Shown here: piece by piece, positions 1 to 5,623 of the stretch
Layout of the letters: every line of letters begins with the position of its first letter
Position numbering within the stretch: position 1 is the first letter of the stretch
Assembly (NCBI GenBank): GCA_031261385.1
Contig: JAISJS010000120.1
Location: 1-8,416, forward strand
DNA: 8,416 nt
Reading direction: 5' to 3'
Source: Treponema sp.
GTDB taxonomy: Bacteria; Spirochaetota; Spirochaetia; Treponematales; Breznakiellaceae
Program-made: the position numbers and the translations under genes
Notes under the pieces: model-generated
The model's database searches: none
What the model saw: only the letters and a program-made list of their open reading frames with translations
What the model was told of the DNA's origin: nothing

Positions 1-1231
1 CAAACTCCTCCTCCGGTATTCCGTATTCCCTGCTGATATAAGCCTTATCGGGCCGCCAGCCAAACTGGTACATGTTCACATCCCGTTCCGCCCGGTCGGC
101 CTGCAGGTCTTCATCCTTCACAAACTCAAAACGCGGCGGGGTTACTTCGCCCCCGAAATTGTAGCGGGTGTATACCGCCGCCAGCCGGTTGAAGGCGGCG
201 GATATCCGGCGGCGGTCCGCGGCGGCCAGCTCTTCCCGGACATCGTTGTGGGTGTTTGCGGCGGCATAGCTTCCCCGTTCCCCGATTTCCGTGGTCAGGG
301 TTTCCCCCAGTACCGCCTTGGAAATTTCAGCGTTGACCGCCTTAATGAAGGTCTCGTGAACAGTATTACTGCCGCCTTTATCCGATGCCGAAGTTATGGT
401 GATCTTGGAGCCTTCCGGAACGATGGCCACCGCGTTGGCCACCATTGATTCCAGGCCGGCAATCAGTTTGTCCTGATACTCCTGCGGGGCGTTGACCGGG
501 TATTCACCCTGCAAAAATGCGCCGCCGTATTTTTCCACAAAAACCGTCCACCACTGGAAGCCGTTTCTCTTGAAGGTTACCGGCCAGAAGCATTTTGAGA
601 AAATCTTCACCCCGTAGGGGTTGGCATAACTTGGACGATGCCGGACAAGCAGAAAACGGTTTTCCGGCAGCTCCTCCGTGGCGATGCCGCTGTTTGTTTT
701 CAGGACAAGGTTATTGTTCTGGTCAAACTCAAACCACTGGGGCGGCTTGCCGACAATATTGCCGATCCCCCAATACCCGTGGTCGGCTTTCCAGAGAACC
801 TCCAGGGGGGAATAGCCGTAGGCCACCGCGTCCATCATCTCTTCGATGATCCGGGGGATGTCCATGTTGGAAAGCTGCCCGGCAAAGGAGTCGGCCGCTT
901 CCTGCTCCCGCCGCCCGTCCGCGCCGGCGGCCATGAACCATTCCGCCCCGCTGGTGGCCGCGCAGCGGATAGTCCACACGCTTTCCAGATGGCTGTCGGT
1001 GAGCAGTTCCTGCAGGGCGCTTATTCCCCGGCCCATCTTCCGGAGAACCGGATCGAGATCGGGCAGGGTCCGCATGAGCCGGACAAAATCATTGACCCGG
1101 GTCCGGGTGGCAAAATGATCGCCCCCGGAAAGATTCACGTCCGGGCGGCCGGTGAGGCTTTCCTTTGTTCCGTCGATGCGGGTATCAGGCGCCCACTTCT
1201 GAAAGTTCCGTTCATGTTTCCGTCTTGACAT
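1..1231 (-). CDS. Mu gp29-like portal protein (DUF935 family), C-terminus cut by window edge
   Basis: This is the portal protein, which forms the dodecameric channel at the capsid vertex through which DNA is packaged and ejected. The frame is open from an ATG at 1229-1231 to the left edge, giving 410 residues with no stop. Family members are usually around 500 residues, so the C-terminus is missing. Recognisable segments are the helical stretch around residues 58-90 (DLDPVLRKMGRGI, then a Trp at 86), the AYGYSPLEVLWK block at about 137-148, and FQWWTVFVEKYGG at about 225-237 followed by FLQGEYP. A typical late motif ending in SREYGIPEEEF lies at the edge. The start overlaps the terminase stop by one base (TGATG), which points to translational coupling. 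Position directly after the large terminase is exactly that of Mu gene 29. The family assignment is from remembered conserved blocks, not a search. Confidence 0.9.
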   Translation of the reverse strand, partial: MSRRKHERNFQKWAPDTRIDGTKESLTGRPDVNLSGGDHFATRTRVNDFVRLMRTLPDLDPVLRKMGRGISALQELLTDSHLESVWTIRCAATSGAEWFMAAGADGRREQEAADSFAGQLSNMDIPRIIEEMMDAVAYGYSPLEVLWKADHGYWGIGNIVGKPPQWFEFDQNNNLVLKTNSGIATEELPENRFLLVRHRPSYANPYGVKIFSKCFWPVTFKRNGFQWWTVFVEKYGGAFLQGEYPVNAPQEYQDKLIAGLESMVANAVAIVPEGSKITITSASDKGGSNTVHETFIKAVNAEISKAVLGETLTTEIGERGSYAAANTHNDVREELAAADRRRISAAFNRLAAVYTRYNFGGEVTPPRFEFVKDEDLQADRAERDVNMYQFGWRPDKAYISREYGIPEEEF

Positions 1232-2766
1232 CAATTATACCCCCGCAGAACTTCTGCCGACCGGCGCGGGAGGCTTGCCCTGGGCATCCCGGCACGGCGC
1301 CGCCGGGCATACTCCAGCAGCTTCCGTACCACACCCTCAAGCGCATCCGGGCCGTCCTTGTATTCCCCGTCCGGAAATTGCAGCAGTTCATCTATCAGTT
1401 CTTTCTGATCCGGATCGGTTTTATGAAACCGGATCACCCCGTTTTCAATGGGCGCGGAAAGGGTCCCCTCAATACGGGTATCCTTATGAATGGTGTTGGT
1501 CTCCGCCCGGCGGGGAATATGATAGCCTTCCCGCTCCGCCTTCGCGTCCAGAACTTCCCCCAGCAGGGCCTGGCCGCCGTTGTCCTCATAGAACATCCAG
1601 CTCGGGTTACACTCGTTGTACATCTGGTACATCCCGTCAACCATCCGGGAAACCGATTCTTTGCGGATACGCGCCTTGAGAATATAAATAGTCCCCTCGT
1701 CGGTAATGCCGGCGCAGATGGTCGCTTTGAAACAGTGTTTCTCTTCATGTTTCACGCTCGGGTCGGTCCAGCTGAAGATATAAGGAAACCGGGTACCGAT
1801 GAGTTCCTCCTCCGCATAGCCCTTGATGTATTCCTCTTTGAAAATCCGCTCGTCCAGCGCAATGGGTACCAGCAGGTATTCCTGGGTGTACGCCATAGAG
1901 CCGATGGTGCGCTTCAGCTTTGCAAGCCGCGGCGCCGGAAACGCTTCCTTCCACGCGGGCTTCCCCCGTTCCTCCGCGGGAAACTTGTAGGTTTTGACCG
2001 GGTTTATTTCGTCGCTCCCCTTTTCAAGGGTGCTGGCCACGCACTGCGTGTTGAGGGGGGTGGCGACAATCACGGCGGAATAGTGTTCCGCCAGGGCGGG
2101 GATCAAATCCTGCATTACCCAGTCAACCGTTCCCCGGACAAACTTCCGGCTCTTCGCCCGCTGGCGGCTCTGGATATCATCCATCCTGACATAGTCCGGC
2201 CGGTTGGGGCCGTGGACAAACCCGCGCGGATCCTGGCCGATGGATATCGCCCTGACCCCGATGGTTTTGCCGCCTGCGCCGGGGATATCTGCCTTAAACC
2301 GTTTCAGGGACGTTGACCGGCCCTTGGGAATGAATTCCCCGAAGTCATTTTTAAGCCGCTGGTTGAACATCAGTTCCAAAAGGATGCGCCCGGTAAAGAC
2401 CGCGCTCTTCTCCTCGTTGTACGAAGAGAAGATCATAAACTTCCGTTTCCCGTAGGCGATCTCATGGATGGGATCAAGGAGGGTAAAGAACGTGGACTTG
2501 CCGCTTCCCCGGAAGGCTTCCAGCAGTACCGGCTCATCCGTGAGAAGGCGGATCTTTTCCCATTCCTTATGAAACTTTGCAAACTCCGCGGGAACGTAAT
2601 CGGGAAAATAAATCCGGGCAAATTCCATGACGCTGTTTTCGGCCCGGGCCTTCCGGTCTTTTTTCGCGGCGTCGGAATTATCGAGAAACAGGGGACGGCC
2701 CAGGATTTCTTCCCGCAGCTCGTTCCACGCGGATTCCAACTGTTTCAGGTTCCGTATTTTCCGCAC
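1231..2766 (-). CDS. Phage terminase large subunit (Mu gp28-like)
   Basis: This is the packaging motor: an N-terminal ATPase that pumps DNA through the portal, and a C-terminal RNase H-fold nuclease that cuts the packaged DNA. It has 511 residues, a full length for the family. A Walker A motif AFRGSGKST lies at residues 84-92. The Walker B-like segment DYVRMDD is at 191-197, and the coupling segment VIVATPLN at 232-239. Candidate metal-binding acids of the nuclease are Asp335 in FSWTDPS, Glu394/Asp395 in FYEDN and Asp474 in GPDAL. The start codon is GTG at 2764-2766, immediately after the TAA of the small-terminase gene, with a GGGG-rich ribosome site nine bases upstream. The stop overlaps the portal ATG by one base. 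In Mu this protein cuts headful-fashion into flanking host DNA, and the same is expected here by inference. Confidence 0.93.
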   Translation of the reverse strand: MRKIRNLKQLESAWNELREEILGRPLFLDNSDAAKKDRKARAENSVMEFARIYFPDYVPAEFAKFHKEWEKIRLLTDEPVLLEAFRGSGKSTFFTLLDPIHEIAYGKRKFMIFSSYNEEKSAVFTGRILLELMFNQRLKNDFGEFIPKGRSTSLKRFKADIPGAGGKTIGVRAISIGQDPRGFVHGPNRPDYVRMDDIQSRQRAKSRKFVRGTVDWVMQDLIPALAEHYSAVIVATPLNTQCVASTLEKGSDEINPVKTYKFPAEERGKPAWKEAFPAPRLAKLKRTIGSMAYTQEYLLVPIALDERIFKEEYIKGYAEEELIGTRFPYIFSWTDPSVKHEEKHCFKATICAGITDEGTIYILKARIRKESVSRMVDGMYQMYNECNPSWMFYEDNGGQALLGEVLDAKAEREGYHIPRRAETNTIHKDTRIEGTLSAPIENGVIRFHKTDPDQKELIDELLQFPDGEYKDGPDALEGVVRKLLEYARRRRAGMPRASLPRRSAEVLRGYN

Positions 2767-3246
2767 TTAAAATATCCCCTTCTGTGTCGAATATTTCACC
2801 AGTTCCGCATAGATACTGTCCCAGTGGGGATCAATTTTCTCTTTCACCGCCGGCTGGTTTTCCGCGAGCCACTGATTGGCAATCTGAATCAGATCCAGGG
2901 AGACGCCCAAATACTGGCTCCGGGTATCCAGCTTCTGGAGGACGCTGACATGCTTCGCGATGGCGTCGGCGATCTTCCCGTCGGAGAGCAGGTTCGGGTC
3001 TTTCTGCAGATTCACGATCCAGGTCTTCACGGTCTCCGCGTAGATGGCAAACATCTCCCGGGGGCTCATGTTGTACACCCGCCGCTGCGCGTCCCAGTCG
3101 GCCGCTTCGCCCTTTTCCACGGCCTCGGCTTTCCAGCGGTAGACCGTCCCCTCGTTCACCCCCAACTGCGCCGCGATCTGCGCACAGGTCATGCCGTTTT
3201 TGACATAGAGTTTTTCCGCTTCGCCGCGCTTGTCGTTCAGGGCCAT
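2767..3246 (-). CDS. Small terminase subunit, DUF1804-type helix-turn-helix protein
   Basis: The protein has 159 residues and the features of the DUF1804 family, which occupies the small-terminase slot of Mu-like phages. Such a protein would recognise phage DNA and recruit the large subunit. An N-terminal helix-turn-helix is clear at about residues 6-40: KLYVKNGMTCAQIAAQLGV, then a turn and VYRWKAEA. The WDAQRR segment at about 51-56 echoes the Trp-Asp-Lys/Ala-Arg motif I associate with this family. The remainder is helical and could mediate oligomerisation and large-subunit contact. The ATG at 3244-3246 follows the upstream gene's stop by two bases, with AAAGGA as ribosome site. It directly precedes the large terminase, which strongly supports the role. 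DNA-binding is visible in the sequence; the packaging function is inferred from position and family. Confidence 0.8.
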   Translation of the reverse strand: MALNDKRGEAEKLYVKNGMTCAQIAAQLGVNEGTVYRWKAEAVEKGEAADWDAQRRVYNMSPREMFAIYAETVKTWIVNLQKDPNLLSDGKIADAIAKHVSVLQKLDTRSQYLGVSLDLIQIANQWLAENQPAVKEKIDPHWDSIYAELVKYSTQKGIF

Positions 3247-3248
3247 GC

Positions 3249-3689
3249 TTATCCTTTCTTATTCAGCTCTTTAAGCTCGCTCTGAATATCCTTAAGACCG
3301 GTCTTTAAATCGGTCTTAATTTCGTCAAGGGATTTATTCAGCACGTTCTGCTGTGTTTCCAGGGCGGCGATCCGTTCACCGTGGCCGTTTAACAGGGAAT
3401 AAAATTCCCGGTACTTCCCCTCGCCATGGGCGCGATCCTCCTCCGCCCGTTTTGTCATGATCGCGAGCATCTCGTCGCTCCGCTTGATGGCCGCCGCAAG
3501 CTGCTCATTCGCCCGGGTCACCGCGGCGGCTAACTCATTCTTAGTTGCCCGGGTCTCGATCTCTTTCGTCTGGGCGGCGTTGATATCGGTGTTTTGGTTT
3601 ATCTTTCCTTTAACAACCCCGATACCGATCAGAATACTGCTCAACGAGACTACCGCCCCTATGACAGAAAAAATTATCGTTATACTCAT
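3249..3689 (-). CDS. Membrane-anchored coiled-coil protein, Mu gp25-like (DUF2730) position
   Basis: A 146-residue protein with one N-terminal membrane segment (about residues 3-25, IGAVVSLSSILIGIGVV) followed by a long, highly charged helical region. That region is rich in Ala, Glu, Lys and Asn and ends in KELNKKG. Repeated phrases such as AAAVTRANEQLAAAIKRSDE and LDEIKTDLKTGLKDIQ are typical of coiled coil. I chose the ATG at 3687-3689 rather than the TTG one codon upstream. It overlaps the o-spanin stop by one base (TGATG) and has GGGGG seven bases before it. Mu-like phages commonly carry a membrane-anchored coiled-coil protein (gp25, DUF2730) just before the small terminase, and this fits that slot by topology and position. 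I do not recognise clear family-specific residues. Its function is unknown. A second spanin-like or holin-related role is possible but less likely. Confidence 0.75.
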   Translation of the reverse strand: MSITIIFSVIGAVVSLSSILIGIGVVKGKINQNTDINAAQTKEIETRATKNELAAAVTRANEQLAAAIKRSDEMLAIMTKRAEEDRAHGEGKYREFYSLLNGHGERIAALETQQNVLNKSLDEIKTDLKTGLKDIQSELKELNKKG

Positions 3690-3985
3690 CAATCATCCCC
3701 CGCGTAAAATTCAACAATAACTTCAAGCTGTCCCGCGTATTCCCGGAGCGCTATGATGTTCCGTTCAAGGGACCGGTAGTCCTCATAGGACAGCCACAGG
3801 CCCCCGTCCCGGTCCGCAAACACAACCGGCTCCATTTCCGGCGCCGGCGGTACCGGCGGCTTCAGCGCCACCAGGGTCGATGCAGCTTCACTGCTGACGC
3901 TTGTTGTCGCGCACCCCAAAAAGACCATTGGCGCGAGTAACAAGATTAGCGTCAGGAGTATTGTTAAGTTCCTGCCGTTCCGCAT
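3689..3985 (-). CDS. Rz1-like outer-membrane lipoprotein, o-spanin
   Basis: A 98-residue lipoprotein. Residues 1-24 form a signal peptide: MRNGRN, then a Leu/Ile-rich core, ending VFLG. Cys25 is the lipidation site, and the mature protein would be 74 residues. The lipobox FLGC is looser than the enterobacterial consensus. A proline-rich linker KPPVPPAPEMEP spans about 42-53, a hallmark of Rz1-type o-spanins, followed by a helical tail. A longer reading frame extends upstream to 4069. The ATG at 3983-3985 is preferred because AGGAGG (3992-3997) sits six bases upstream and the signal peptide then begins properly. The first 98 bases overlap the i-spanin gene in another frame, the classical Rz/Rz1 arrangement. 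With the inner-membrane partner it should bridge both membranes and fuse them as the last step of lysis. This implies a host with an outer membrane. Confidence 0.8.
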   Translation of the reverse strand: MRNGRNLTILLTLILLLAPMVFLGCATTSVSSEAASTLVALKPPVPPAPEMEPVVFADRDGGLWLSYEDYRSLERNIIALREYAGQLEVIVEFYAGDD

Positions 3986-4184
3986 GGGCGTCCTCCTCTG
4001 CCTTGGCGATACCGCCGAGGGCTTTCTGTAAACGATTGGCTCGGTCCTGAACCTGCCAAAATGCTTCATGCAGGGCGGCGGTTTCCTGCTTCGATTTCTT
4101 ACATACCTTTGCCTGGATAAAAATAACGACCGCCAGGATCACGATGACGGCCACCAGGATCAGCACCGCATAGACGCCGATCAT
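3888..4184 (-). CDS. Rz-like inner-membrane spanin, i-spanin
   Basis: A 98-residue protein with an N-terminal membrane anchor at about residues 3-24 (VYAVLILVAVIVILAVVIFI). A charged helical periplasmic region follows at about 28-75, likely coiled coil, with QVQDRANRLQKAL and KAEEDAHAERQEL. The C-terminus is basic and polar (VRDNKRQQ), as expected for the part that contacts the o-spanin. The ATG at 4182-4184 overlaps the holin-candidate stop in an ATGA junction. Its own 3' third encodes the start of the o-spanin in another frame. Topology, size and this nested neighbour together support the call; i-spanins diverge too far for sequence recognition alone. An independent membrane-anchored coiled coil with another function is the main alternative. 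Confidence 0.75.
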   Translation of the reverse strand: MIGVYAVLILVAVIVILAVVIFIQAKVCKKSKQETAALHEAFWQVQDRANRLQKALGGIAKAEEDAHAERQELNNTPDANLVTRANGLFGVRDNKRQQ

Positions 4185-4402
4185 GTGTCACCGCGCCGGT
4201 TCGCCAGGGGGCCGAATATGTTGCTCATTACCATGGAGACATCTACCGGCGCGAATACCAGTACCACGAAGGCGGACACTTTAATGGCGGCGTCAATGTC
4301 GAGCTGGGGGGAAACGGTCGCCTTGAGCGCCAAAGCCCCGACGGCTATAATCGCGCCGAGCAGCTTCGCCCCAAGGGACAGCGGCTTGCCTTTCAGTTCC
4401 AT
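4181..4402 (-). CDS. Small two-helix membrane protein, probable holin
   Basis: A 73-residue protein with two predicted membrane helices, about residues 12-32 (AKLLGAIIAVGALALKATV) and 39-62 (AIKVSAFVVLVFAPVDVSM). The ends are short and hydrophilic, and the C-terminus is charged (NRRGDT). Size and topology match class II holins, which accumulate in the inner membrane and open it at a set time. The gene is directly upstream of the i-spanin with an ATGA overlap, so a lysis cassette is the natural reading. The ATG at 4400-4402 has GGAGG five bases upstream. The same GGAGG-TTTTT-ATGG context precedes the next gene upstream. I know of no sequence motif that proves a holin, so the call rests on size, topology and neighbours. 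No endolysin is adjacent. Confidence 0.6.
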   Translation of the reverse strand: MELKGKPLSLGAKLLGAIIAVGALALKATVSPQLDIDAAIKVSAFVVLVFAPVDVSMVMSNIFGPLANRRGDT

Positions 4403-4433
4403 AAAAACCTCCTATATGTCATTACAAAATCTT

Positions 4434-4772
4434 TCACGCCGGCGCCGTGTTAGTTTGCCCTATCGATGATATTTTTGCCGCCGCATTTTCTGTTATTCCG
4501 GAGTCATCAATTACCAACTGACTATCCCCACTCTTGTGTGTTATTACCGCCGCATTTTCTGTTATTCCGGAGCCATTAATTACTATGGAATTGGAACCAC
4601 ATTTAATTGTTATGGGATTTGAATTCGTGTCAGCAAGAAAATCTATCAAGGCATTAGCTATCTTTTTCCAATACCTTAAAGATTCCGCTTGAGTTTCCTC
4701 ATTCATATTTATCCCATCAGTTGCTGCTTGATGTAATACCGTTCCAAGTGCATTACCTGTCGATGTAGCCAT
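4434..4772 (-). CDS. Unrecognised 112-residue protein with a 23-residue internal repeat, first gene of the late operon
   Basis: I cannot name this protein. The N-terminus (MATSTGNALGTVLHQAA, then an amphipathic stretch around SLRYWKKIANALIDFL at residues 31-46) looks helical. From about residue 53 it changes to short beta-like phrases, ITIKCGSNSIVINGSG. The phrase SGITENAA occurs at residues 68-75 and again at 91-98, giving a 23-residue period. The beta-rich phrases recall the repetitive strands in phage baseplate spikes or virion decoration proteins, but that is only a resemblance. It has a clear ATG at 4770-4772 with GGAGG five bases before it. It is the first gene after the presumed late promoter and leader hairpin, and it ends 31 bases before the holin candidate. 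Its DNA is visibly richer in A and T than the neighbouring genes, so it may have been acquired separately. Confidence 0.7.
   Translation of the reverse strand: MATSTGNALGTVLHQAATDGINMNEETQAESLRYWKKIANALIDFLADTNSNPITIKCGSNSIVINGSGITENAAVITHKSGDSQLVIDDSGITENAAAKISSIGQTNTAPA
4478..4572. repeat. Two 26-base perfect direct repeats inside the 112-residue gene
   Basis: The 26 bases at 4478-4503 recur exactly at 4547-4572, with starts 69 bases (23 codons) apart. Both copies are in the same frame and encode SGITENAA on the minus strand. The flanks diverge. Perfect conservation at the DNA level, including third positions, suggests a recent duplication or gene conversion rather than old protein-level repetition. 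Confidence 0.9.
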
Positions 4773-4777
4773 AAAAA

Positions 4778-4782
4778 CCTCC
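4778..4782 (-). promoter_or_regulatory. Ribosome binding site in a duplicated context
   Basis: GGAGG lies five bases before the ATG of the 112-residue gene. The same 14 bases, GGAGGTTTTTATGG on the minus strand, recur at 4399-4412 before the holin candidate, so the two genes share identical initiation regions. Confidence 0.8.
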
Positions 4783-4787
4783 GTTTA

Positions 4788-4834
4788 AAAATGGCGGGGG
4801 AAAAGGGAAAGGAGCATTAACCTTTCCCCCCGCC
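4788..4834 (-). terminator. GC-rich leader hairpin with T-run, possible attenuator before the late genes
   Basis: On the minus strand the arm GGCGGGGGGAAAGG (4821-4834) pairs with CCTTTTCCCCCGCC (4793-4806). The 14-base-pair stem has one mismatch and encloses a loop of about 14 bases. It is followed directly by ATTTTT. This has the form of an intrinsic terminator, yet it sits inside the presumed 5' leader of the late operon, 16 bases or so upstream of the first gene's ribosome site. It could attenuate late transcription, require antitermination, or be a stabilising 5' RNA structure. The ATG of a 10-codon frame (4785-4817) falls in the loop. Confidence 0.55.
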
Positions 4835-4864
4835 GGAGGTGTAAACACCCCGTTCTTATTACGT

Positions 4865-4909
4865 TGGTTTGACTATAGACCTGACCGTGTATCCAAATAA
4901 AATGTTTTA
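4865..4909 (-). promoter_or_regulatory. Candidate activator-dependent late promoter
   Basis: On the minus strand a -10-like TATAGT occupies 4872-4877. Seventeen bases upstream the -35 position reads TTATTT, a poor match, which is what a Mor/C-type activated promoter would show. A dyad TAAAA-CA-TTTTA lies at 4898-4909, centred near -38 if transcription starts at about 4865. In Mu, Mor and C bind dyads at roughly this distance. The match is by eye and other -10 choices are possible. Confidence 0.4.
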
Positions 4910-4951
4910 ATTCAAAAAATTAGTTCAATTTCGCGCATGGTTTGCGGAGGT

Positions 4952-4981
4952 AAAAAAACCCTCCCCGGCAAGCAGGGAGGG
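4952..4981 (-). terminator. Intrinsic terminator at the end of the early operon
   Basis: On the minus strand, CCCTCCC (4975-4981) and GGGAGGG (4959-4965) form a perfect 7-base-pair GC stem around a 9-base loop. Seven T residues (4952-4958) follow immediately. The hairpin begins 45 bases after the stop of the Mor-family gene, so it should end the early transcript and separate it from the late promoter just downstream. Confidence 0.88.
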
Positions 4982-5026
4982 CGGCGGGAATACAGCATCC
5001 TGTTTTAGTTAGCTGCTATCCGTTTT

Positions 5027-5302
5027 TTAAAGCCCCTCAAAAAGTTCTCCCTGTATCTTCCCCTGGGGCATCCGGCGGGTGATCTTGCGGATATGCCGTT
5101 CCGTGTACCCGTACTTTTTTGCCAGTTCCCGGTACCCCGCGCCCTTTTTAAATTCTTCCCTGATTTGCCGGCGTTTCCGCCCGGTCTGAATTCCCCGCGG
5201 AATATACAGGCTTGAGCCGGCGTAATAATCGACCAGGCGGTTTGCCCCGTCGGTTCCGAGAATCCCCTCCAGCTCTTCAAAAACCCCGCTCCCTTCCTGC
5301 AT
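5027..5302 (-). CDS. mor: Mor-family transcription activator (middle/late switch)
   Basis: This 91-residue protein belongs to the Mor/C family of Mu activators. These bind as dimers upstream of weak -35 promoters and recruit host RNA polymerase to middle or late phage genes. The family pattern is plain: LVDYYAGSSLYIPRG at residues 23-37, a basic link GRKRRQIREEF at 41-51, then a helix-turn-helix GYRELAKKYGYTERHIRKI at 56-74. It is shorter than Mu Mor (about 129 residues), mainly at the N-terminus where the dimerisation domain lies. The ATG at 5300-5302 is preceded closely by AAGGGAG. A longer overlapping frame (5005-5322) is an out-of-frame shadow. It is the last gene of the early operon and is followed by the terminator and the candidate late promoter, its likely target. 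No separate C gene is seen, so this one protein may do both jobs. Confidence 0.88.
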   Translation of the reverse strand: MQEGSGVFEELEGILGTDGANRLVDYYAGSSLYIPRGIQTGRKRRQIREEFKKGAGYRELAKKYGYTERHIRKITRRMPQGKIQGELFEGL

Positions 5303-5318
5303 TGCTCCCTTCCCGCGC

Positions 5319-5618
5319 TCATCCTATCCTGCCCCCGGGTATGGAATCTCTCTTTTTTGGCTCCATGTAGTCAATTATTTGACGGGCATTAAATCCCCGC
5401 GCCGCTAATTTCACTATCTTTTGGCAAGCAGCAGATTCCATTGCCTTGTGGGAAAGACCGCAAAATACCCCAAAAATATCCCTGTATGTCTCCAGCTTTT
5501 CCTTTGCCAATGCGGCTTCAAATTCTTTCCGCTTCCATTCGCTGGTACGCTTCCTTTGTTTTATCGCCATCTCCTGACGAAATTCCCGCACCGCTTTTGG
5601 TACCCGCTTCTTTGTCAT
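5319..5618 (-). CDS. Unrecognised basic 99-residue early protein
   Basis: I do not recognise this protein. The N-terminal two-thirds is a long charged helix rich in Lys, Arg and Glu, from about residue 5 to 45 (for example REFRQEMAIKQRKRTSEWKR). A C-terminal segment, QKIVKLAARGFNARQIIDYM, has the rhythm of a small helix-turn-helix. The frame is open to 5729, but the ATG at 5616-5618 is preferred because AAGGAG (5627-5632) sits eight bases upstream. The sequence above it overlaps the winged-helix gene. It ends 16 bases before Mor and begins six bases after the winged-helix gene, so it belongs to the early operon. A nucleic-acid-binding or regulatory role is plausible from charge and position, but that is inference. 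Confidence 0.7.
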   Translation of the reverse strand: MTKKRVPKAVREFRQEMAIKQRKRTSEWKRKEFEAALAKEKLETYRDIFGVFCGLSHKAMESAACQKIVKLAARGFNARQIIDYMEPKKRDSIPGGRIG

Positions 5619-5623
5619 TTGTC

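Larger units (their letters stand above)
4773..5026. other. Early/late switch region without genes
   Basis: This 254-base stretch lies between the Mor-family gene and the first late gene and holds no convincing protein gene. From right to left it contains the early-operon terminator (4952-4981), an AT-rich segment with direct TTGAA repeats and a candidate activator-dependent promoter (about 4865-4910), a GGTGT-AA-ACACC dyad (4838-4849), a GC-rich hairpin followed by a T-run (4788-4834), and the ribosome site of the next gene (4778-4782). Confidence 0.75.

Noticed and set aside
638..1228. Plus-strand frame of 196 codons opposite the portal gene
   Set aside because: It is antisense to the portal gene, which has strong family blocks.
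1165..2316. Long plus-strand open frame of 383 codons opposite the terminase gene
   Set aside because: It is antisense to a gene with clear terminase motifs, its translation has no recognisable domain, and GC-rich coding DNA commonly leaves the opposite strand open.
2464..3285. Plus-strand open frame of 273 codons opposite the terminase genes
   Set aside because: It spans two well-supported minus-strand genes and their junction, and has composition typical of an antisense shadow.
3292..3319. Inverted repeat TTAAGACCG / CGGTCTTAA around a 10-base spacer
   Set aside because: It lies within the coding sequence of the coiled-coil protein, where repeated KTDLKTGLK codons explain it, and no T-run follows on either strand.
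5005..5322. Minus-strand frame of 105 codons over the mor gene
   Set aside because: It overlaps the Mor-family gene in another frame and lacks any family pattern, while the 5027-5302 frame shows a clear Mor helix-turn-helix.
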